A stretch of DNA of 64,000 nucleotides. Origin: Siphonodentalium dalli (taxonomy: Eukaryota; Mollusca; Scaphopoda; Gadilida; Siphonodentaliidae). The translations under genes and the position numbers were made by a program. The notes beneath the pieces were generated by a model. It saw only the letters and a list, made by a program, of their open reading frames with translations, was not told the origin of the DNA and searched no databases. The stretch covers positions 187,231,122-187,295,121 of the forward strand of contig CP136069.1 in the NCBI GenBank assembly GCA_032622095.1, written 5' to 3'. Of the stretch, positions 34,111 to 45,598 are shown piece by piece. Position 1 is the stretch's first letter, and each line of letters starts with the position of its first letter.

Positions 34111-35251
34111 TAGTGATGCGGACCGGACCGGACCACCTTGGGTGGTCCGGTCCACTGCCAATGCGATCCAGTCCGGTCCGGTCCAGGCCATTTCGGTCCG
34201 GTACACATGCCTGGACCGGTCCAAAACGGTCCGGTCCACCTATAATAGGATATATGTTAATGAATTCTCTGTTTTCTCAAAGTTTTTACTCTGTATAGTA
34301 CAAACTATAAGGTTACTGAGTTTAGTGCATTGCAATGAGTTCATATTTGTTAAAACTTACATTGTTTGCCGATTGTATGCATCATTGTTTGTCTCTGGTG
34401 GAATATACTGGGAACGATGCACGATAATAGTATTTCTAGTAATGCGAAAATGCACTAATTAAATGTATTGGACAGATATATAGCTAGGACCAGAATGTGT
34501 TATAACCAATCTAACATGGCACTCAACTGATCGTATGCATGATTCGTATCATACTTATTTTCATTAAATTGAAATTTAAACGAAATAACTATACTGATGA
34601 CAATTATACAAATGTGTACTAATATGACTACTACATTAATATTGGAGTCTTGGAGATTGTGACCGCTGATTGTATAGTCCTGACAATTACAGTTATATAC
34701 CTAAGCACACAACTACTATTGGATTAATGTGACTGTCTTGTGTGTGTACTATGTAATGTGGTTTCCATGTTTCTTCGATAATTATAACTCTGAAAAACAA
34801 TAGAATACTCAATTTGATATCCATCCAAATTGATTAGTTGATGCCATGTTACAATGTTTATGACAAATAGTTCCAAACGCATTCAGATGCATGTTTGTCG
34901 AATTGATAGGGTGCTACATAGTGTTGGCCAGTGTTATACTAACACATTTTAAGGAAAGTGACATGTACAAAGTACATCTCTACATTGTTTTCGTGGCATC
35001 AAACGTTTATTATATATTAACCACTTGAATGTGTCAATACATCGTTGCTAATTGATATGACGGCAAATACGCAATAATATTCGCGATAGTTTATTATAAC
35101 TGAAGTAAAATAGTGGACCGGACCGGAGAGTACCGGACCGGCGGCAAAACGCGGTCCGGTCCGGTCCAGTGACACCCGGTCCGGACCGGACCGCGGCCCA
35201 CCCCTGGACCGCGGACCGGACCGGTCAAAAGCGGTCCGGTCCGCATCACTA
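34111..35251. mobile_element. non-autonomous hAT-type transposon
   Basis: A perfect 8-base target duplication TGTGAAAC (34103-34110 and 35252-35259) flanks inverted ends TAGTGATGCGGACCGG / CCGGTCCGCATCACTA. Eight-base duplication and TAG-type ends fit the hAT superfamily. Both ends carry dense GGACCG/CGGTCC clusters (34,120-34,240 and 35,115-35,245), far more GC-rich than the 900-base AT-rich middle. No transposase found. Confidence 0.9.
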
Positions 35252-36145
35252 TGTGAAACCTATTCTTTGTATGTATCCGACGTCTGGAGTGCTTTGAACA
35301 TAAACCTTGAGGAAATGCAAATGACGATTCAACTGACAATAAAACTGACAGAGCTAGACTCAAAAACATAAACCTTGAGAAAAATGCAAATGACGATCCA
35401 ACTGAAAATAAAACTGACAGAACTGGACTCGAAAAAAATTCATTTGACAATGAAAAAAGACGAGAAATCATACATTAAATTCTTGCCTGAGAACATTCAC
35501 ACCATGTTCTGTAAATTTGTTCTTGGTGTACACAAATCTGCCCCAAATATAGCTTCTCTTGGGGAAGTGGTGAGACACCCACCTACAATTGGAGCCATGT
35601 CAGTCTGCGAAATTTTGGCTACACGGTATAAATAAAAGTGATCATAAAGCCAAAACATCCTCTCTAGCAGAAGATATACTTCCGAATAATGATGGGTTTA
35701 ATTGTTCATTTAGTTCCATTATACAATCGCTCCTCACAGCAATTGGTTTAGTCACGTTTGGGAGAATAAGATCACCTTCTGTGCAGATAGCCTTGTTACA
35801 GCCATCATATCAGTGAAAAATTGAAAGATAGATGTAATAAGTATTTCTTAGATGCAATAGCTGGCAAGTACCATCCAAAGAAAACTGTTGCCAAATCCGA
35901 GGAAACTAAAGCTAATAGCAATGAATCTCTAACTAATGAACATCTAACTAATATTGCTTTTGCTGCATCATCAAATAGTAAATAAAGAATAAAGAATAAA
36001 GAAATAAAGAAAATAAACTTTTAGAACATGCACCTCAATTAAAACAAAATATGAAATGGAACCGTACTTACTTCTTGATCTTGACACAGAACTTACCTGT
36101 AATGTTGCAAGGTTGAGAATATATAATCACTGCCTTGCTATTGAG

Positions 36146-36182
36146 AGAGAGAGAGCGAGGGAGAGAGAGAGCGAGAGAGAGA
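36146..36182. repeat. GA microsatellite
   Basis: About 37 bases of (GA)n with interruptions, inside the C-terminal coding part of LINE-4, so expanded after the element decayed. Confidence 0.9.
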
Positions 36183-36787
36183 TACACAGGACCTAACAAT
36201 TGACGATGACAAGAGATACTGTAAATATTGCTATGACCCGAAGAATAATTACAAACCTGTTGAAGATGAACCTCATTTCCTACTCCATTTTAATAGATAT
36301 GAAGATCTCAGGCAGTGTATGAACACTGAAATTTATCAATCTTTCAAACTAATTTGTGACAAATCAAAATTAGAACTTATTCTTACCTGCACTGAAACAG
36401 ATATGCTTTTAATATTTTTAGAATTCACAAATGAATGCTATAAAATAAGGCTATCTGATACAAACTTTTCATCAGATCTTGCCTCTGTTTCTGACCAGAG
36501 CACATGAGTATAGCCAAATTACTATCTGAATCACATTGCATCATTGCTGGGAACAATATACATTATGCAAAAATAGTATAGCTTCCCATTAAGTATACGC
36601 CTATACCAATTATGTAACCGTAATGTGTTATCTTCACCCAATTTACCTCAACCCATTTGATATATATAGCTCATGACATTTCTGTATAGAATTCACGATT
36701 TGTTTTGTTAATTTTTTTCTGTTTGTCATTCTTGGTTATAACCAAATGTTTGTTTTATTTTACCAATAAATAATTTGAATTTGACAA

Positions 36788-37774
36788 GAATTGTTTTCGC
36801 AAAATTCCTGCGCAATTTCCGGTGTCGGATATACAGCACACGGTGGTACATGTTTCATTCATTCATTCATGAGCATGCAACCGCGAGAAAGGGCGGGGAC
36901 AAAATACACCACTGACGAAAGGAACGCGTTGTTTAGTATATAGTACACATGCAAACAATCAATTTCCGAAGAGTTGATATTTATAGTACCTGGATTGTGC
37001 TTACTTTGGATATTATATAACGTACAACCAACCTCACCTCATCAATACATCATACTCTTCTCGAGGGTTGTACCTATCTCTTATAACTCGGTCGAGACGT
37101 CACATTGGCTCTTCCTCATTCCTGTCCTTGTTTTGTGCTCAATCTGAGATCCCAATTGTATCTTCAAAAATCATTCCGCAACAGGATTAAGTCGGAGCCT
37201 CTATGCCGGTATGTGTGATAATCACTCGGATTGTATCATGTGAGTGCTCGTGATTTAGTCGTGAGTCCGTGACTATTGACAAATGGAAAATCAGATAAAT
37301 CGGATCAATCATATCGATGGCAGTGTGTAAGCGCCAGCTAAGATACATTGTACGTTTATCCGCTACCAAATAAAAAGTCGGTGATGTAATGAAATTTATT
37401 ACATGATCCTACCCTTATTCCATTCAATAAACCCATTCTATAAATTGATATATTAAACGTCCGTTTAACAGGAAATAGTGACAGGTGACCTTTGACTTCT
37501 GGTTTGTTGTCTGTTTACATTCCGTACGCTACGTCTCAACAAACTCTAATGAATGAAGAGTTAAAAAAGTTATGTAATTAGATATACGCCATTAAATACG
37601 CCAAAGAGTCTTTATATATCTGGGACTATTTCTTTACGCCGGCAAACAACGCATAGTTATATACGTAAACCGTCATCGTATGCCTTTTTGAAGCCGATGT
37701 TAGTTTCGCGTCACATTTGTTAATTTAAGTATGTGTTGTCGATGTTTTGGATCATGTAATAAATAGAACCAAGT
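36788..37774. other. no gene recognised
   Basis: Non-coding sequence with mixed composition. The minus-strand open frame at 37,187-37,369 has no supporting signal. Nothing repetitive was recognised apart from a short 'ttcattcattcattca' near 36,852. Confidence 0.5.
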
Positions 37775-37906
37775 ACTCGTCCCAGGTTTATAGCGGAATT
37801 TACAAAACTCGTCCAGTAAATTATGTCTCGACCTCCCCAAAGGCTCGGTCCAGACCTAATTTACTGGACTCGTTTTGTAAATTCCTCTATAAACTGGGGA
37901 CTCGTT
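37775..37906. repeat. hairpin (foldback), ~59-base arms
   Basis: The left arm ('cccaggtttatagcggaatt', 'tacaaaactcgtccagtaaa') is the reverse complement of the right arm with about eight mismatches and a ~12-base loop near 37,834-37,845. Interesting mismatches: 'actcg' in one arm pairs with 'acgag' in the other at two places. No protein and no target duplication seen. Confidence 0.8.
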
Positions 37907-38277
37907 GTAGATCCTCTATTTCCTAAATGTCATCACCAGCAAATAAACTGAAATTAACTTGCAATCAATGTAATTTGTAACTCTACGAATACCCCCTCCC
38001 CAATTTAGATATCCAAACAACATATATTTCTAAGAACGCTGTTCAACAGCTATCGCTAATGGGCAGCCCATGTTTAAATGATCTTTATAATAAGTAATCT
38101 GCTGGACAAAAAAAAATCAAGTATTTGAATAATAAGTTTACTCCCCCACCCATGGGGTGTGGTGCCTGGAATTATGATGGATTTAGTTACATCACGGTCC
38201 GTGGATTAGGGACCCACTGCACTTTTAGTGAGTGATTGTGCAGCACAATAACAGTTTGTCGAAGAACGACGAACACA

Positions 38278-38332
38278 ATGATACTGGTTATAATGGTTTC
38301 GCAATTTGTTCTTGGTGTGTCACAATCAAACA
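38278..38332 (+). CDS. candidate first exon: signal peptide
   Basis: ATG 38278 opens MILVIMVSQFVLGVSQSN and then a GTAAGG donor in phase 1, the standard arrangement for a secreted or membrane protein built from phase-1 modules. Upstream context 'gaacacaATG' is acceptable. Possible later exons include the phase-1 candidate at 42,552-42,686. The exon is only 55 bases, so chance is a real possibility. Confidence 0.35.
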
Positions 38333-39646
38333 GTAAGGATATTATTCTCTATGAGGTTGCAATCTCTTAAATATCTGTCTGACCATTCCCCATATATGAA
38401 GTCACGTACGTTAGTTTGATTTTGAACATAAGACGTTTGATAAGGTAACATGCGAGACAATAAAGCGTAGTTTATTCGATAACTTCAGGAAACTGCAATG
38501 AAACACTGCGGGGTGGCTTGTGTGAATAAGTGAATAATAATTTCTTTTGCAGAAAGATATTGATTGGTCATTGGCTCAATTCCTCTCGTTTGAAATCATT
38601 TTAACATTGAGAGTACCTAGACCGTAAGTTGATTGAAATGGAACACGGTTTAGTTCCAACAAGACCTAACGTTTAAGCAGGGATGTGACTAGCTGGCCTT
38701 GTTCGAAGTGGGGGGGGGGGGGTGCTTGTATCCGACTTGGAATTTCTAACTGCACTCCTTGGCTGTTGGAAACAAAACAAACTTGAAGGAGGGGGCGCAC
38801 ACACAGACTCAATATCAATGGGTTTGAGATAGGCTACGTTAAATGTGAACAATACTGGATCGGATAATATTGTACGGTGTGAAGGACGAAGTCGAAGTTA
38901 TATATATACTAATACTTAAAGGGGAGAGAATCCACTTTCTTTCTCATCGTAACAATTGTTATCCAGATGAATATATATACATGTGAATATGTATATATTA
39001 TCTATTTCCATGTATAACCCGTCTGTTATATTATGTATTACTGTAATTACAGTTTAATGAGAAATAAACATATTGAAAAAAAAGGACTGTATGGTCGAAT
39101 CTGCCCAACTCGTAAGTCAAAAGGAAGTCGAGCTGTTACCCTGTGGCGAAGTGAAATTTTGTATTGAAACGTAACTTTAAGTCAGTAGAATGGATCCCAG
39201 GGCGGCGGACCTCCGATATTGCCTTCCCAACACAGTGTTGATAACGCTACCGTATCGGAAGGCGGAGCATGAAGCGGTGTTCAATATATTAGATTATGCG
39301 AAGAAAATCGATTAGCAGAATGAGAATGTGCCAATAGAGTTGTTCTTCGGAAGCATTTCTGGAGATTTGCCGCTGCAGACTTGATTCAATAATAAAAAGT
39401 AGAGTTGCAGAATTCCTCGTGGTTATATGATGCAAATAACATTAATACTTTTAGTAACGCCCGTGATGACTTGTCGCGATCATGTCATCGAGTCGTAAGA
39501 ATAGAACATGCCCCATCCGATGTGAAGCCTACACTACACATTAAAGGGACCCAATGCACTCGCAGTGGGTAAATATGATAAAAAAAAACTTTTAAAAAAA
39601 CTGTAAAAACATCACCACTGAGTTGAACGTAGATATATAGATACAT
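38333..39646. other. no confirmed gene; one possible coding remnant
   Basis: A G run lies at ~38,709-38,722. 39,190-39,335 carries a frame MDPRAADLRYCLPNTVLI to a stop after AKKID, then another short open piece (ELFFGSISGDLPLQT). It looks like decayed transposon coding sequence, but the family is not recognised. Confidence 0.35.
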
Positions 39647-39649
39647 AGA

Positions 39650-39812
39650 GAATACCTACGGGTTTTGGTTGAATACCCGGATTATCTCTTGAGTGGGTAC
39701 AAGGAAATACAACATTTCCACGAGCGGCTGCAAGCCGCGAGTGGAAATTCTGTATTTCCTTGTACCCACGAATGAGATAATCCGGGTATTCAACCAAAAC
39801 CCGTAGGTGTTC
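39650..39812. repeat. near-perfect hairpin, ~70-base arms
   Basis: The arms start 'acctacgggttttggttgaa' and are almost perfectly complementary, with a short centre around GCGGCTTGCAGCCGC-like sequence (39,722-39,742). Strong enough to cruciform or to form a long dsRNA stem if transcribed. Probably a foldback transposon; no target duplication resolved. Confidence 0.9.
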
Positions 39813-41927
39813 TTTTTGTTATATGCGCTATAAACCGCACCATTGCTAGTTTTGTCCTACAGTTCACTTCAAATTGTTAGAAAGCTTCGACATTTGCATT
39901 TTGTTTACATTCCATCAATTGATTTGCTCACCACTGAATGACAAATATCGAGCATAGCCGCCATAAGAAATAGTCCCCATTGTTTTATTCTGAAATGATG
40001 CGAGAAAATTAATGTATACATAATTTGGTGATAAGAATATATTAAAACAAATGAGTTAACATTATAACAATTAAATAACAGTTTATGAACCGTGAAAATC
40101 AATAATTAAAACTATTATCCGGCTGTTATTGATACGCTTTGAAACTTAATGTGATTCGCCGCTATAAACCGGAAGTAATCTCCGAAAAAGTAATACTATT
40201 GTGTTATCCATCGAGTCGGTCAGTGTTATCCATCGAGTCGGTCCAGGCGATAGATATAACGCTCTACGCCACGGCAATTTCCCACTATTTAATGGGGAAG
40301 CATATAATAAACTGTGTTCTTATATTTATTATTGAAAGTTTTCGCGTTATTAAACTATTAGGGCAGCGAGCGACCAGATCGAAAAATAACTCTTGTTTTC
40401 GAGATACTCCTACCCCACGGTAAAACAAGTTGACACCAACTTTTTTCAAAGAAGAAATATATAATGTTCATGGAAATGATAGTGAAAAATAACGGAATCG
40501 GTGGTGGCTATTGAACATTACCCACCAGTGACTTTTTCCAGAAATTAAACGAATTTGGTACCTCGAGCTCTGTGGCTAAGTCCTAACTTATTTGCCGAAA
40601 GTGTTGGTGTTAAAATTACTACATCATACAATATCTTTACCTGATATAAAAAAAAAAGTGTTGGTTAATTTGGGGTTTCCTGCCATTTGGAGCCGAAACA
40701 TTTATTTTTTTGCTGAAAAATATTTGTTTTCAAACATTATCATTAAAATGGATATTGCAATAATGCCCAAATAGTTAATCCATATGGTGTAGTGGTTATC
40801 TAACAATCACATGTAGAAAGAAGTAAACGGCAATTTTGAACGGATTGCGAGATAGTGTATTTTAGCTACCCCTCCCCAAACACGTTTTTGGTCGAAAAAA
40901 TTCATATTTTTGTTAACTTCACCAAAATTTCCCAATGGATCATAATGGGAGCCCACATGACTCATTTGTTGAACATTGGGCACGGTAACATTTTTAAGTG
41001 TTTAAGACGTGTTCAGGCTTCCAGACCGCCAGTTACAACGGCAACCACAACTACACATATTATGGATAACAGTTGTATATAAACATGCATCGATGTCGAC
41101 TTTGTAGGACTTTATATATATCTGTATTGGCCTCCTCATGTTCGAGAGAAAAAAATCGTGTACTGCGAAGCGAGTGCGAAGAAAGTAGCGTCGCTGGTTA
41201 TGGTGCAACGGACTACAAATATCATTAAAAGTTAAAAGTGGGTGTAATTATTTGTCCGTAATTCCCACTTATATGTCAAATTTATGCAAATTTAAGTGAT
41301 CCGTATATGCTATAAATCTATAATAAATGGAAAATACGTGACGTTTAAATGAAATTAAATTTAAAATATGCGCAAACGTGATTGTTAATGTCCCTCTAAA
41401 TAATAAGAAATATAGAAAATAAATGGTATGTTCAAATGAATTCCAACCAAGGTGGCAGTTCTCTCAGTTGTTAACACCAGTATATCTAATCAAACACAAG
41501 AGAATGTGATGTGTAGCTGGAGAATGTTGTGATATGTTCATTGTGTTGAGTGTTCAAGAGTGGTCTCCAAACAATCGAAAAATTGTCTTTCTGATTTGCC
41601 GTTTGCTTTGTATATGGTGACGCAGGCTTTCGGGAACGGGACCATCCATAATAATTATATATTTCCTAATCGAATAGCCTTTTCTCCACACCCTCTGTTA
41701 AAACGCATAGCATATCATTTTCGTTTGTGGTATGTTAAATACTTCAAATAGGGTAGGGGTCCCAAAATGTGACAATTCGCCTTTCGTATTTGCCAGCAGA
41801 TTATTGCAAAGTGTAAAAGACTCCCAGGATTCAGGAACCAACCCATCCATATCAATTGTTTACTTAGAACTGTCATATGTCCACACCCTCAGTTAAAACT
41901 GAGAGCATACACATTCAGTTCGTGAAA
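39813..41927. other. no confirmed gene; small duplications
   Basis: Contains a 21-base tandem duplication ('gttatccatcgagtcggtc') near 40,203-40,245 and an imperfect ~205-base tandem duplication (about 41,640-41,735 versus 41,845-41,930, sharing 'tccacaccctc-gttaaaac'). A possible short terminal exon at 41,017 was considered and rejected. No other signal. Confidence 0.45.
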
Positions 41928-42204
41928 AAGTCGACGAGCCGACGGTCTCGGACCAAATTGCGGATGAAGATAGATAACTCTAAAATCAAGTGGCTTTGGG
42001 AGTTAGATATTTGACATACCGGCCAAATTTCGTTGAACAAATTGTTGATAAATAACAGGTTTTGGACAATTTATACTATAGATGACTGTGGTTAGCATTA
42101 TTTTCTGGCAATTAATCGATTCTAATAACTGAAGCGGCATTTCAAAAACATGTTGTTAGAATCTGGTGTTATAGGGACCATCGAATCGGATTGAGTACCT
42201 TTAA
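41928..42204. mobile_element. MITE family B, partial copy
   Basis: The right end GATTGAGTACCT then TTAA (42,201-42,204) is the family B terminus. The ~275 bases before it are the reverse complement of 49,466-49,745, including 'aaaatcaagtggct' and 'gacggtctcggaccaaattg'. The left terminus could not be placed. Confidence 0.65.
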
Positions 42205-42551
42205 ATGTACGGTATAGAAAAATATGGTGTACTATTTATTTCACGGTATGTAATTGGCAACCGTGCTGCATGCCGGTAAAATACCGTAAAATTTACATGT
42301 ATTACCTATATTTTACAGTGTACTTACCGGATATAAGTCTGTGTAAACATACACTACATACACTCCGATTCACACGGACACCACTATTTAATAGGTGGGT
42401 ATGAAGTTTACTCCAGACTCGCCGGGTATATGCGGTACACGTTGATAGAGAAAATCCATTGTGTCATAAGAATTTAAACGGAAGTTTATATAAATTTAAG
42501 AATATTTTACGAAACATTTACTTTTGTACGGACATTCCGTAATTTGTATAG

Positions 42552-42686
42552 CAAATGTGATGGCAGCAAATTTGCCAGTCGGAGGTGCGTGGAATACACC
42601 AGTCCATACATCTTGGAGAATCATTCGACTGACAACTTTGGTCAGAATGTTAAAGCAAACAAATATGAATTTGGACATAAATAACG
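42552..42686 (+). CDS. candidate internal exon, phase 1-1, unidentified
   Basis: Acceptor 'aatttgtatag', donor GTAAGG, 135 bases. The phase-1 frame reads NVMAANLPVGGAWNTPVHTS to LDINN with no stop. Another frame across the same bases also looks coding-like (YSKCDGSKFASRRCVEYTS) but stops just before the donor. No family recognised. It could belong with the signal-peptide exon at 38,278. Confidence 0.25.
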
Positions 42687-42689
42687 GTA

Positions 42690-43739
42690 AGGGGGCAACA
42701 GCACCCCTTCACCAATTTATGGAATCGACCGCGTATTTTCTAGTTAAACTGAACTCCGCCCTCTAGCGGCAGCGTCTTGTTGTTTACAAAAAATATTTAT
42801 CCTTTCTTCCTATAAATTTCCAATTACGATCTGTTTACATATCATCGCACACAACAACTTTCCCATTTGTATAACAGATCGACAATACCGATTTTCAATC
42901 GACAATAAAATTATTCACGTCCTACAGACAACTTTTGTTTGGGACTATTTCGCGTTCGCGCGCATGAATTGCAGAAGATAGAAACGGAGACGCTGAACCC
43001 GGCCTCTTTTTCCGGTAACCTCAAAACAGGAACAATCAAAAATATTTTCTCCGGAAAAGAGCCTGTGTTTTTTCTTAATTTCCACCTCCATCCCCACCAG
43101 CCTCTTGATTTAAAGATATAAAAATATAATATGTAGGACAAATTACATGTATATGTCTTTCTCTTTCATGGGGTTGGTGGCGCGTCTTTATCGTTTAATG
43201 TTTGGCGATTTTGCCGTCCACCCTTTTGATATATTTTGTTTTTAACTCTTTTGACTCCTGTTGTTATTTTAATTTTGGCTTTTTCATTAATCAACAGTGA
43301 GTCCTTACCGGACATACGTCTCCTTATTTTATTCCATCGCATTCGGGGCTTGGGTCCATAAATGAGTTATCAGCTTGTTTGAAAAATAATATAGCATCTG
43401 CTCGTAGCTGTCAAAATAATATATATTATGTCAAATCTTAGTTTATTACATCCTCGCGTCTGGTCGCGTTTTAGATCGCCTCGGCCATTTTGAATGCGCG
43501 ATACTCATCAACTCGATACCACGTGATTCCCCACCGTGCTCAAGAAACATCACAAAACACGGAAAGAACGAAAATCGCCGATTCGAAGTTGTCGTAAATA
43601 AGTCGGAATAAGTTTCTTGTCTCTCCTGAACAATTTTTGAGCTAATTTTAATTAACAGACCTCTTCGAATCTCACCGACAACATATACTTTCTGGGAAAT
43701 TGACCGACACTGATTTGCCAAATTTTCCTGGCATTTCAA
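42690..43739. other. no gene recognised
   Basis: Mixed non-coding sequence. A plus-strand frame (42,939-43,121) and a minus-strand frame of 97 codons (43,446-43,739) are open but have no motif, signal peptide or splice support. The second ends at 43,739, where R1 repeat sequence begins. Confidence 0.4.
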
Positions 43740-44900
43740 CTGTCAGGAATTTCTGTGTGAAATTTGGTATACAATCGATTATTGTGACACAATATTTCAG
43801 ATCCATCGATCCGTGGGAAATTATAACCTTATTTACATTACTTTTATGGCATGAAAAATATTTATAATTTCAATGTTTTCAGGTACCAAAAACGTCTGTA
43901 AAATAAATTTGTTTTCAAAAGTGCAGTGATATCATATCTGAAGATCACGTGAGGCCTTAGTTGTCGAAAATATTCATATTTGTTCCAATCACCGTAAACA
44001 GAAAAACATTAAAACGCATACAGTTTCGTTCATATATACCATGACCATCGCGTAAACAGCATGTCAGCATACAGATTTACTATATTTTACCTAAGCAAGA
44101 GCCTGATTGTGTTAGAGAAGACAACACAATGCTGCTGGCTAATCACACACAAATGGCATAAACGCTCTTTATACGTTCCATATCAGGAATTCACCCACAA
44201 AGAACGCTCTTTATGTTTACCATCATAATATAAACAAACACCAGAAAAGTTACTTTGTATGCCTTTGTTTACATAACAATGGTCAAAAATATGACAATAA
44301 CATACTGTTTATGCGATATTTCTTATTTGTATACGGACAAAGTCTGTCTACATTTTGTTGTTATTTCTGTTTGTGGCGGTTTTTGACGGGTGGAAATCTT
44401 TTCACAGGATACATTTAATGATTATTTTAAATTAGAAAGGTAACTACCCATAAATAAATGTCTATATTTGAGAATGTTCATGTCATGCCTGTTCATCAAT
44501 GAAAATTTGGCTGAGATGTGTTCTGGGTCTTGGGTTCATAATCAAGTTAAAGCTGGCTACCCATCTCTTAACATTTTTTTGCCTAATTCCAGTTGATTGA
44601 TCCTTGTTTGAGTGAATGGTGGACCACACTGCAAATCAACATTTATGTACATTGGTCTGGAATATTTGTGACTGCTTTGTTCTTCATCATAATATATGGG
44701 GGTATGATATTATATTATGCAATTAAATGTTTTTTCTCAACATTATAACACAAATGAAGCCCCTACCATGGGATCAAGACAATACGCTATATTGTTATTG
44801 GAGTGATGTGTGAAATTATTAATTATTCTAGGAGTTCTTGAAATATAGTACCGAAAGTGACAAAAAACTGCCCCTTAGGGTAATTGGGAAATAATCTCAA
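43740..44900 (-). repeat. dispersed repeat R1, inverted copy split by a MITE
   Basis: 43,740-43,945 is the reverse complement of about 5,905-6,075, and 44,413-44,900 of about 5,440-5,870. Between them sits an end-truncated family A MITE. About 30 bases of R1 present in intron 1 ('gagacctaatgtttcttgat') are missing at the junction. Confidence 0.75.
43946..44412 (+). mobile_element. MITE family A, copy 3 (both ends truncated)
   Basis: Nearly identical to 13,101-13,567 but lacking the TTAAAGG start and the last ~27 bases with TTAA. It is embedded in an R1 repeat. Losing both tips together with host bases fits a deletion at each junction rather than a clean insertion. Confidence 0.8.
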
Positions 44901-45300
44901 TGACTTAACTAAGTGACGACCAATTGTCTTACAGTATTATGATGACACCTTATGATTAAATTATAGCCTATTGTATCACAGATAAACATCAACATATTTG
45001 CTGAACGCCAAGCGAGAACATTACAGAGAAGAGAATTCAAATCGATAGTTCATTGTGAGTAGTCTTTGTAGGAAGATATATTCTTTCTCACTAAGTTTCC
45101 ATTCACATCAGAACCAATAGCCAGACACTGACGTATCACATCAAACGTGTGTGAGGTCACATATAGTATAGTGGTAGAAAGATCTTTCACTTCGTACCGA
45201 TTTTCGTTCGTTATAACATATTTTATTGTGGCAAACTTTAAAAAGCGAAACGGGTCACAAGTTACTTCAACTTCCGTGCTACTGTAAAACTCACCACAAG

Positions 45301-45598
45301 ATGGAGCGAAACTCAATAGTTCGTACATGTTCACTGGCATTCACGATATTGCTCTTACGTCATCGACTCGTTCTGGGAAATTTGACAAGATGCGACTTCA
45401 AACCATTCACAGGAATGGTTATCCCAGTCATCACGAGGAACGATACTGTGAACCCGTGCTGGAGTAGGACTCAGTGTGCCAAACTGTGTTGCCAATCACC
45501 GTGGTGCCAGCTTATCAGATATGATGATGCTATGAAGTCATGTTTTCTGTCCGAGGGAAATCAGTGGGGCGGTGAAGTTAGTGTGAGGATGAAAGAGG
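45301..45598 (+). CDS. first exon: signal peptide plus PAN/apple-like domain
   Basis: ATG 45301 opens MERNSIVRTCSLAFTILLL, a signal peptide, then CDFKPFTGMVIPV, NPCWSRTQCAKLCCQSPWCQ and LIRYDDAMKSCFLSEGN. The C-x3-C..C-x-L-I-x-Y-D..C-x-L-S spacing matches PAN/apple domains of secreted and membrane proteins (protein or carbohydrate binding). The exon ends at a GTGAGT donor (45599) in phase 1. The rest of the gene was not identified; a candidate terminal exon lies at 57,629-57,877, but linking them is speculation. In-frame codons before 45301 do not start with ATG. Confidence 0.6.

Larger units (their letters stand above)
33834..36787 (+). pseudogene. LINE-4, 3' fragment, interrupted by a hAT element
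   Basis: The left part reads GLIVNMKKSQIVIFNNG, then (shifted) QQYKYLDVLIRAYYVI and LLFKLYDACVKP, the region after the catalytic box of a LINE reverse transcriptase. After the hAT element come KFVLGVHKSAPNIASLGEV (near 35,520), AKFWLHGINKSDHK, and a C-terminal RLRIYNHCLAIER with CKYCYDPK and EDEPHFLLHF, a zinc-knuckle-like end lacking its last Cys. A GA microsatellite (36,146-36,182) interrupts this. 3' end near 'aatttgaatttgac' at ~36,787. Many frameshifts. Confidence 0.7.

Noticed and set aside
41017-41069. Possible short terminal exon (phase-1 reading FQTASYNGNHNYTYYG then stop)
   Set aside because: The acceptor has no pyrimidine tract, there is no nearby polyadenylation signal, and a second frame over the same bases is equally open.
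43446-43739. 97-codon minus-strand frame starting at ATG 43,739
   Set aside because: No domain, no signal peptide and no splice donor in a sensible place; its start coincides with a repeat boundary.
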